From Pelargonium cotyledonis (lineage: Eukaryota > Streptophyta > Magnoliopsida > Geraniales > Geraniaceae): DNA of 20,707 bases. This document shows, in pieces, positions 1-8,201 of the stretch. A program made the translations under genes and the position numbers. A model generated the notes under the pieces. The model ran no database searches and had not been told where the DNA came from. It saw only the letters and a list, made by a program, of their open reading frames with translations. Every line of letters begins with the position of its first letter. Position 1 is the first letter of the stretch. Location of the stretch: contig JAYMTA010001300.1 of assembly GCA_036897625.1 (NCBI GenBank), positions 1-20,707 on the forward strand, given 5' to 3'.

Positions 1-112
1 GACGAAAAGGCCACGTTTGGGGGCCAATACTCCCCCCCCGCCGGCCTCGCCGCTCGCCGTTGAAGGGTCTGGTCACGGCCACGATCTGGTCCAGATTTGT
101 TCCGAGCTGCAT
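1..112 (-). CDS. Possible 5' end of a gene running off the left edge (partial, tentative)
   Basis: On the minus strand an ATG at 112 opens a frame that stays open for 37 codons to the window edge. It begins MQLGTNLDQIVAVTRPF and continues into an Arg/Gly-rich stretch. This piece is much more GC-rich than the AT-rich DNA beside it, and an A/T-rich segment lies just upstream, as expected of a first coding exon and its leader. It would be transcribed divergently from GSH2. I do not recognise the protein. The evidence is only composition and an open frame of limited length, so it could also be a GC-rich untranslated leader. Confidence 0.25.
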   Translation of the reverse strand, partial: MQLGTNLDQIVAVTRPFNGERRGRRGGSIGPQTWPFR

Positions 113-273
113 CTTCTTCTTTTTTTATTTAAATTTAAAGTTAAGGACCTGTTTGGTTTATTTTTTTTCATTTGAAAGGGTATTTTGGTCATTTGACCAC
201 ATTTGGATGGAAAGATGTTTAGCATAGTTGAGAGTAGCTAATAGTTTGTTTCAATAGTTTAGCGTATTCTGGG

Positions 274-280
274 TATAAAA
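274..280 (+). promoter_or_regulatory. Candidate TATA box upstream of GSH2
   Basis: TATAAAA lies about 200 bases before the chosen GSH2 start, which would leave a leader of roughly 170 bases. An (AAT)n microsatellite follows at about 337-351. A second TATAAA at 441 is only 33 bases before the ATG, too close to place a normal start site. There is no direct evidence for the transcription start, so this is a weak call. Confidence 0.25.
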
Positions 281-479
281 AATGTTAAGTTGGAGATAGA
301 TACGTGTAATTATTCTGTATATTTTTCACAAAAAAAATAATAATAATAATAAAAAACCATCCAAAACTCAAATCGGTACCCAAGTGGTATCCAAAACTAA
401 TGTTTGTTTGGTTGAAGAAGGCGCAAAAATTCCATCTTTGTATAAAGGACAAGACGGCCACGAAAAAGGAACGATGAAA

Positions 480-3400
480 ATGGGCGTTACTGGCTGTTCC
501 TCACATTCCTCGCTTTTTCTTTCAAGTAAACTCCAAACCCATTTCTCTACCTCTCCTTTCTCTTCAGAATCGAAATCAAAATCGAATCTTTCTTCTTTCA
601 GAGTCTGTTTCGTCCATAACAAGCAGACCCAATTCGTGATGATCCAGCAGCAACATCAGCACTCGGTCCCCACGGCAGTTTCAGTTTTGCCTCTCAAGTC
701 CGAGAAGGTTGGAGAAGAGATGGACAGTGTGTCTGTGCCTGATGTTCACTGTGCTATTGACGAGGATTTGCTTCAGAAGATGGTTTATGATGCTCTTGTT
801 TGGAGCTCTCTTCATGGGCTTGTTTTTGGTGACAGGTCTTCTAAGGTCAGTCACTCAGTTCACTTGATTGAACATAAATTTCTTCTCAGTTAATGGTTCT
901 GCAATCAATTTTTATTTATTTTTTATTTTGAATTTGATAGAGTGCTGATATTTTTCTAATGGTTTTTGGGTTCATGGTTTGTTTTGATCATTTTTACTCA
1001 TGTATGTATTCTCTGTAGAGTTGCTAGAAAATGTGATGTATTTGTGATGTTTTCTAATTATAGTTTAAAAAAAACTTGCTTGGATTAGGAATGAATGGTT
1101 GAGCAGCTACCAAAGGATACAAGTGAGATCTAAAAGCAATTTTGTTTGAATTGGAAGAACATAAATTTCTTCTTAGATTATGGTCATTGTCATGGTTATG
1201 CAACCATTTTTTTGTTTTGTTTTTTTGGAATTTGAATTTAACAGAATGCTGATATGTCTCTGATGGTTTTTGGGTTTTTTGATCATTTTAGTTGTTTATG
1301 GGATTGTTTGCCTTCTTTACTGGGTTACAGGAAACATTTTTGATATGATAGAATATGTGATGCTTTTAGTTTGCTTGGGATAGTTACCAGAAAATCACTA
1401 TTTAAGTTGAAAACTGCATTTCAAACCAGACATTCCAAATCATGCAAAACTAGACTATAAAGGTCCACATGCTAGAATACTAAGTGTAAGACTAGTACAT
1501 ATATATCAGATTTGCTTTGGTTAACTAATAGTATAAGAAATATTTTACAAGAATCATGTTCCATGTTCTGGATAAAAAAAAAAATCACTCTGAAGCAGCG
1601 TATTCCTCCTACCGTTCTGTGTCCCGATTTTTGTTCTGCATTCCAAAGCGTTTCACGATCCACGTAACTAGTTGGGTATTTATGAAATTTTGCCAATGAT
1701 AAAAGGAAGAGCTTGTTTGGGTTAGGAATAGATTGTGTAGCTGCTACCAAATTGAACTGATTGAGTAACAATATAGTATACTGGTTTTAGGGATAGCCAT
1801 TGTGATTGGTAGTCTGAGCTAAGTTGGATTTTCAAACTGCTGAGAAATGTTTCTTCTTTGGTATGTTTTTTCTTCTGCTAATGAGACTTAGTAGCTTTAC
1901 ATTTGCTATGTTTCTTCATTTCTATGTTTTGGGTACATTGCTTTTTTATTTAGGGTGTTACTTGGTTCATCCAGAAAATTGTTGAAAAATTGAGAACCTG
2001 AAACTTATGAGAGGATCCTCATTTTGCCCCTGATATTGTTGATGTGGCATTTGAGAATAGATGTTTTTTCTGGGGTGCTCTCTAGAGTGTGTTGTCCGCT
2101 TGTTTAGATAATTTTTGCCTTTTTTTTATCTCTTTGTTGCTTCAGCTTTTGTTCTGTGACCTTTTCAAGTCTTATTGTGTTGGTTTTTGTCCTGCATGGC
2201 CCTTTTCTTCAGTAGCATTGTTTATGTATTGAGAAAAACAAAGAATCATACCTGCACGTGATTTTCATGTTGGGCTGTATTGAACTGCAGAGATCAGGAA
2301 CAGTTCCTGGGGTTGGCATGGTTCATGCCCCGTTTTCTCTATTACCTGTGCCATTACCAGAAAGCATATGGAGGGAAGCATGTGAGCTAGCACCCATTTT
2401 CAACGAGCTTGTAGATCGCGTGAGCTTAGATGGCAAATTCTTGCAAGATTCACTCTCAAGGTTTTCTCTCTCTCTCTCTCCCCTTCACCACATATCATTC
2501 ATGTATATGGTTATGTTTTGGTGTCTATCTGTACAAATTTGTTATAAACAGGATGGTGCTTTTTCAAGCATAGGCTAATTTTTACTTCCTCACCATATCA
2601 ATCTATATCCTTTCTAGTTGTCTGCTCAATGTTGTAGACTTGTAGCATATTGAGAGCCCAGATCCTATTGTTTTTGTGTACTCATGCTATAAAAGATCGT
2701 TGCGTCCAGATAATCAGCATCGGCCAGTGTCCCCTCTTGAATTTGGACAGCAGATAAACTGCCTTACGCATTTAAAGTTTACCATGTATTCTAATCTCTT
2801 CTTACGCATTTACTTTATAGATGCATTGCTAGATATGATGTTTCGAGAACTGTGTCTTCATGTCATGCATTTCTTCCTTAAACTCGAAATCTAGTTTACG
2901 GGCAGCCCAATTCAGATCAATACTTGAATCGCTTTTATGGTTTGCTTTTCTATGTGATCTACAATTCTACAGATACTTCCTTTGCACGTGCTATTTCTTT
3001 CTCTGTGGTTATTTTTTATCCTTTTTTGCTCAGTTAGATTTCAAACTTGTTTCCATTTATACTTTGTTTGATTCTTCTTATCTTTAAATTGCAGAACTAA
3101 GAAGGTGGACGCTTTCACATCTAGACTTTTAGATATTCATTCCAAGATGCTAGAAATTAACAAGATAGAGGTAAGTGCACGTTTCTTTCACATTTGAAGG
3201 TCAAATTGTTATGGAAGAACCTTTTTGTTCCTTTTGTAATTCTACTTTTGTCATCTTAAAGGTGTTTTCCATTGGAATAATTGAATGAGCTTGTTATCCT
3301 TATGTGTCTTAAGGTGTAGCGAATATAAGACGTACTAGGCTCAGTTTAACTATTACAAATGGAATCATCTCATATGCCAAAAGAAAATGCAAGTTCCCGT

Positions 3401-6400
3401 AAAATTTTTGTTTTAACCCAGTTTAAGACACTAATTACTTAGTCCCAGTTGGAACTATTGCTGGTAAAGATTATGATCTTGTTTCAATTGTTGACACAGG
3501 AAATACGCTTGGGTTTACATCGATCAGATTATATGCTTGATGAACAAACTAAATCACTTCTCCAAATAGAAATGAACACTATTTCATCTTCTTTGCCCGG
3601 CCTAAGTTGTCTTGTCAGCAAGCTACACAGGTCAACTTATTTACATAGGCTTTCTTTTCAGTTATGAAGTGGCTGCAAATTTTATTCTTATGACATATAA
3701 ACAAAAATCAACGAGGCCAAGAAACCCACAAATTATAAGTTACTGGCTTCAAGTTTATTGTTTTATGTATTTGTATCATTTCTTAGATTTGGCTAACATA
3801 GTTGTACCTTGATCAATGAGTAACATGTATAAACTTGGCCATCCGACTTCTATGAGCCTGTGTGATATTTATATGACAATAAGTAGAGCTGGCAATTCGT
3901 ATTATGGGTTGGGTTTACGTTGAAAAGACCTAACCTGAACCCCTGGCCGCAAAAGGTTCGGGTTCCACATTGAAAATGTGTAGGTTGCCCGACCTGACCT
4001 GCCTTTTCCAAGGTAAACCCGACCCAAAGAACAGTTGGGTATAACTTATATGACCCGAGGGTGTCCGAGGGGTCGAGCCCAAATGGTCACCTCTAACAAT
4101 AAGGTGTAGTAGAACCGTGATGTATGTCATGTGCAATAAAGAGCTTTTTATATAGTATGAAGCATTGTTAACAAAACTCCGAGCAATACTAACATTCATT
4201 GTTGCCATGCAGGAGCTTACTTAATAGCTACAGAGAACAACTTGGTTTGGATTCCAAAAGGGTCCCTGGCAACGATGCTGTAAATCAGTTTGCGCATGCA
4301 TTGGCTAAAGCTTGGAATGAATACAATAATCCAAGGCAAGCCTTTGACATAATCAATAATTTCTTTGTTTTTCTGTTTGTTTATTTCGGCGAATTCAATG
4401 GAGGTTAGCTTAACGTTGAGTTTCTTCTTACAGGGCTGTGGTTATGTTTGTAGTTCAACCCGAAGAACGTAACATGTACGACCAACATTGGCTTTCGGTA
4501 GTATTGAGGGAAATATATCCTTTTATTTGTAACACCTTCCAATATATGAAGGTCTAGTAATATAATATATCTGCAATATTGTAGAATTCGAATTGAGCAT
4601 AATGTGAAGAGATGACAATTTGGGTCCGAACACTGGGCGCTCGAAATCTGATCCACATTTTCGGGTCGGGTTGGGTTTACCATGGGAAAATGTGGATTGG
4701 GTAACACACATTTTCTGTCTAAAACCCATGCAAATCTGTATCTATTATGGGTTGGGTTCAGGTTAGGTCTTTCCAACCCAATAAAACCCGACAAGAACCC
4801 ATAACCCAAATTGCCAGCTCTAACGTGTCCTACATACGTGAAAATGCATGCATGTATGCAAATCCATGTGCAGGCACCTGTTCATACAATACCGTGCAAT
4901 TGAAATGTTCAATTTTTTTTTTTTATTGAACAGATTTAGAAAAGGTTTCACTCAATGCAATCTGTTCACCTTTGACACATTAGTTCTATTTTTATTTTGT
5001 TTGGAAGCACATTTCGTATTCTTGTGCAAATGCTATTATTTCCACAGTTAGCTTCGAGCTGTGTTCCTTAGCTTTGTAACACACATAATATTACGACTAT
5101 TCGAAAAACGCTAGCGGAAATCGAAACAGATGGCAAGGTTCAACCAGACGGAACTCTTCTCATGTATGTATTCTTATGCTATGAAAAATGATTTTCTTGT
5201 TCAAGATTTGTAGACCATGTTGTACATCTGACGAACATATGACATCATTCTATTTGCAGTGATGGTCGCCCGGTTTCAGTTGTTTATTTTAGATCTGGGT
5301 ACGCACCATTGGATTATCCTTCGGAAGCAGTAAGCAGCTCTGCTTCAGATTGCTTAATATGTTTTTAAGATGTTTCCTATAGAATTTGATATTAGTTCTA
5401 TAGATGGAGCTTCTGGTTCCATCGATGCATATCTCTAGTGGTTGAATGACAACTTTACATCTACCATGTAAATAGTGAGTGGTCAGCTAGTTTAGTTAGC
5501 TTGGGGAAGAAAAAAAGGCGGGCCAGAAGTCACTTGTTTTTCGTTGATTAGATAGATTTGGTAGTTCTACACATTGACATGATTATAAATATTTGTAAAA
5601 TCGTCACTGAAATCTCGGCACGGGCAAAAAGAAGCAATGTCTTGTCTTCTCATTCAGTTCATGTAGAGTTATAAATCAGGACCTACTGATCCCAATTTCA
5701 ATGGAGAACATAAGTTGGAAATTTATAGTTTGTGAAAGGTATCAAACTTTTCCCAAGTTAATTTGTTTTGTGCTCAAATCACCTGAGCTATTTGTAGAAC
5801 TTTCAGTGTGACACACCGTACTGTTTTCGAGTGACCTGAATAGATAATTGGATCTCTGGCTATGATTCTCAGCACTGTTGCACTATCATTTCTCTGTATT
5901 ATTGTCAGGATATGACGTCTATTATAAAACTCTCGAGTAACTTATAACATTTTTAGGAATGGAGAGCAAGGCTACTTATGGAAGAGTCTTCTGCCATCAA
6001 ATGCCCGTCAATATCGTATCACTTGGTGGGTACTAAGAAGATTCAACAAGAACTTGCAAAACCCAATGTTCTTGAGAGGTAATATTTTCTTTAATGATTG
6101 ATTTTTCGTATGTTATGCAAGATATATTTAGTATATTTAAAACATTCCCCGAAAGTTTGAAATACCGTGTTCACAAGATAGGAAGTGAATTGGAGAAAAC
6201 TATTGGTTATAAAGTTAGCTGATGTTGATCTAAGTCAGTGGTCTTGTGTTTGAGCCATTGTTTATGCGGAAAACATCTGAGGGAGAGGTCCTTGTGTTTG
6301 TAGCGCAAGTGTTAGTCTTGGACTGCTTTTGGCTGCATATCACACTGCCTTAAAATGCTAAACCGTGATCGTAGAAATAGATGTCATCCTATTCTTGATA

Positions 6401-7376
6401 AATGCTTTTCAGGCTATAGTTTATGATGAGCGTGGTGCTCTCAAGGCTCAATATTAGCTTAACGTCATTTATAGTCATATTTAACTCTTCATGCATAGCA
6501 GGTTCCTCGATAACAAAGAGGACATTGCCAAAATGAGGAAATGCTTTGCGGGACTTTGGAGCTTGGATGACCCCGAAATCGTCAAAAAAGCAATTGAGAA
6601 ACCCGAACTATATGTTATGAAGCCCCAAAGAGAAGGCGGAGGTTGTGCATTCCAGAACTGTACTCCCCTATTGATATCATATCGATCTTGCTCGGGTACT
6701 AACAAGTCTTCCCTTCATTTCAGGGAACAATATCTATGGTGACGATGTGAGGGAATCGCTTTTGAGATTGCAAAAGGAAGGGACAGAAGAAGACGCAGCT
6801 TACATCCTCATGCAAAGGATATTCCCATCGATTTCTCCGGCGTTTTTGATGCGCGATGGCATTTGTCATAAAGAGGACGCTCTCTCAGAACTCGGGATCT
6901 ACGGCGCTTATTTGAGGTACATTACTTGTGCCATATTTCTTCAGGGACAGGGTTCTCAAATGAAGTATTTCTTTCTAGAGTTGTCGATTTGGACCTGAAC
7001 ACATCAACACCCAAAATTCAACCCGCACACTGTCTATGTAAAACCCGACCCTGACCTGCTCCTATTGCGGGTCAGGTTCATGTTAGATTTTTTCAACCTG
7101 ATTGACAACTCTAGTTAACTCAATCCCAAAACTAGGTTTCTAGTTATCTACCATTTTTCCTAGATGAATATCGCCAAATGCATCACAAACATGTTCTTGA
7201 GCGTACTTCTGGCCGTGCGTTCTTGTTTTCACTCGAGTCTTGGAATGTGCAGGAACAACGAGAAGGTGATCGTGAACGATCAATGTGGTTACTTGATGCG
7301 AACTAAGGTATCTTCGTCGGACGAAGGTGGGGTTGCAGCTGGATTTGCAGTTTTGGATAGTGTCTATTTGAGTTGA
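480..7376 (+). CDS. GSH2: Glutathione synthetase, chloroplast-type, 12 exons
   Basis: Joins gamma-glutamylcysteine and glycine using ATP to make glutathione. Exons: 480-845, 2291-2460, 3095-3170, 3500-3630, 4213-4335, 4434-4514, 5083-5163, 5260-5329, 5957-6078, 6502-6641, 6724-6916, 7253-7376. They splice to 1677 nt with no frame break, giving 558 residues (Arabidopsis GSH2 is about 539). Family signatures: MLDE (216-219), the metal-site IEMN (227-230), the glycine-rich ATP loop [10 protein letters not shown] (447-456), and a C-terminal [11 protein letters not shown]. The Ser-rich first 50 residues look like a plastid transit peptide. The start at 480 (MGVTGCSS) resembles the Arabidopsis start; in-frame ATGs also occur at 384 and 474. 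Met54 and Met81 could start a cytosolic form (inference). Intron 5 is GC-AG and intron 6 is AT-AC; the other ten are GT-AG. Intron 1 is 1445 bases long. Confidence 0.96.
870..1289 (+). repeat. Diverged tandem duplication in GSH2 intron 1
   Basis: Two copies of about 130 bases start at 870 and 1157. Both open with GAACATAAATTTCTTCT. Both continue through a T-rich stretch to a shared block reading roughly GAATTTGA, A(G/A)TGCTGATAT, TGGTTTTTGGGTT and GATCATTTT. They are separated by small indels and many substitutions. A further motif, TTAGGAAT then AGC(A/T)G then CTACCAAA, occurs at about 1087-1118 and again near 1721-1751. The rest of the 1.4-kb intron is T-rich and shows no gene. Confidence 0.6.
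3884..4095. mobile_element. hAT-type MITE in GSH2 intron 4, with 8-bp target-site duplication
   Basis: The element begins TAGAGCTGGCAATT and ends TGGTCACCTCTA, whose reverse complement begins TAGAGGTGACCA. It is flanked on both sides by ACAATAAG (3876-3883 and 4096-4103), an 8-bp duplication as expected for hAT transposons. The inside is made of GGGTTCGGGT/ACCCGACC-type repeats and holds no transposase frame, so it is non-autonomous. The stretch AAAAGACCTAACCTGAACCC is shared, in opposite orientation, with the element at 4607-4822. Confidence 0.85.
4336..4433 (+). other. GC-AG intron (GSH2 intron 5)
   Basis: The upstream exon ends CCAAG and the intron opens GCAAGC. The acceptor is CTTACAG before GGCTGTG. 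Only this junction keeps the conserved NPRAVVM reading of glutathione synthetase. No GT near the donor gives the right frame and residues. GC donors normally have a strong AG|GCAAG context, and this one does. The intron is 98 bases long. Confidence 0.85.
4515..5082 (+). other. U12-type AT-AC intron (GSH2 intron 6)
   Basis: The intron starts ATATCCTTTT at 4515, a perfect match to the U12 donor consensus RTATCCTTT. It ends in AC at 5081-5082. TTCCTTAGC at 5064-5072 differs at one position from the U12 branch consensus TTCCTTRAY, and its A (5070) lies 12 bases before the acceptor, the normal short spacing. Joining 4514 to 5083 gives [16 protein letters not shown], colinear with known glutathione synthetases and with no indel. 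Other AC dinucleotides nearby break the frame, and no GT-AG pair restores it. If the intron is retained, translation stops at 4555-4557. A hAT-type MITE sits inside the intron. Confidence 0.9.
4607..4822. mobile_element. hAT-type MITE inside the U12 intron of GSH2
   Basis: The left end AAGAGATGACAATTTGGGT and the right end ACCCAAATTGCCAGCTCTA form imperfect terminal inverted repeats of about 19 bases. The interior is built of GGGTCGGGTTGGG-like motifs plus an inverted pair around TCCACATTTTC and GAAAATGTGGA. It is related to the 3884-4095 element in the opposite orientation. I could not see a clean 8-bp target duplication, so the copy is older or its ends have eroded. No coding capacity is visible. 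Confidence 0.75.
6976..7113. mobile_element. Short hAT-type MITE in GSH2 intron 11
   Basis: It begins TAGAGTTGTCGATTTGGACC and ends TTGACAACTCTA, giving terminal inverted repeats of about 18 bases with few mismatches. The interior carries ACCCGACCCTGACC-type sequence. The flanks (TTTCTTTC and GTTAACTC) do not match well, so no target duplication can be claimed. The element makes up about 40 percent of this 336-base intron. Confidence 0.7.
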
Positions 7377-7552
7377 TGGAAGCACATTTCCAAGTTTAAG
7401 CCAATCAAGTTCTTGTATTTGGATTCAAAACTTTATTATCTAAATAAGTGCTGATTTGCTAATTGTTTTCTCAAAGGAAAAGTTGTCTACAGAACATGTT
7501 TGTCTCATAACTATAGTAACCAAGAAAGTGAAGTGTTGTAATTTTACTCCAA

Positions 7553-7558
7553 AATAAA
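7553..7558 (+). terminator. Candidate polyadenylation signal for GSH2
   Basis: AATAAA occurs 177 bases after the GSH2 stop, in an AT-rich stretch before the convergent neighbouring gene. The spacing suits a plant 3' UTR, but plant signals are loose and no cleavage site can be seen. Confidence 0.35.
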
Positions 7559-7734
7559 TTCTCAGAGTTTTTTATTTCTTATGGTAATAAGGAATTTTAC
7601 ATTATTAGAAAGAATCACAGTCAAATAGTTCAGTGGGACGAGTCTGGGTGGAAATCGTTGATGTGGTCTTTTTTCTCATTAAAATAGTAATGTTGATGTG
7701 ACAATAAAGAAAATGACTAGAAAACCAATCCGAA

Positions 7735-7795
7735 TCGAGACTCACATCTCTTGCGGGCTCAGTTCGGGTTAGTCATCTTCAACCCGAACAAAATA
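7735..7795. mobile_element. Truncated hAT-MITE remnant
   Basis: The stretch around TTGCGGGCTCAGTTCGGGTT and CTTCAACCCGAAC matches, with substitutions, the right half of the 6976-7113 element (TTGCGGGTCAGGTTCATGTT and TTCAACCTGA). No intact terminal repeats are visible. It lies between the two convergent genes. Confidence 0.4.
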
Positions 7796-7813
7796 AAACT
7801 TGGAACAAACAAA

Positions 7814-7865
7814 AATGTAACAATGAAAATAGAATCAAGAATGTAACAATGAATATAGAATCATA
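7814..7865 (+). repeat. Two-copy 26-bp tandem repeat
   Basis: AATGTAACAATGA(A/T)ATAGAATCA(A/T)(G/A) occurs twice in a row (7814-7839 and 7840-7865) with three differences. It lies in the 3' intergenic space between GSH2 and the phosphatase-like gene. No function is suggested. Confidence 0.7.
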
Positions 7866-8201
7866 AATGTCCCTAATGTAAACTAAGTATACAAATCTTC
7901 CCATCCATTGCCATATAAAATCCCAAATATTTCTTACAATCCCCATCTTTAGCACATTAGAACATACAAAGAATATGAGAAACTTCAAATGACTCTTATA
8001 GACTCGTTTAATTCGCATTATTTCTCGAAACTCTTTCGAGACAGATGACCAACACAAACTTTTTCGGTTAGATTTGTCTGGTCAACCGATTTTTGTTTTA
8101 TAAAAAGAGTATACGAAAATTTGTGTGTATTAAGTAACAAGTCAATAAGAGTTATCTGCAATTTCCCATAAAGAATGTTAGAAGGAAATAATTTTCAGTA
8201 T

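Noticed and set aside
441-446. TATAAA just before the GSH2 start
   Set aside because: Only 33 bases from the ATG, so transcription would begin at about the start codon.
368-622. Minus-strand 84-residue open frame
   Set aside because: Lies opposite the GSH2 leader and transit-peptide exon and has no family features.
3950-4080. GGTTCGGGTTCC-like stretch resembling a tRNA T-arm
   Set aside because: No acceptor stem or anticodon arm can be built around it; it is part of the MITE interior.
4515-4557. Read-through of GSH2 exon 6 as a terminal exon
   Set aside because: It loses the second half of the enzyme, and the U12 intron restores exact colinearity with the family.
4405-4809. Minus-strand 134-residue open frame
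   Set aside because: Made of GSH2 exon 6 antisense plus MITE interior repeats; the low-complexity GGGTT/AACCC sequence keeps frames open.
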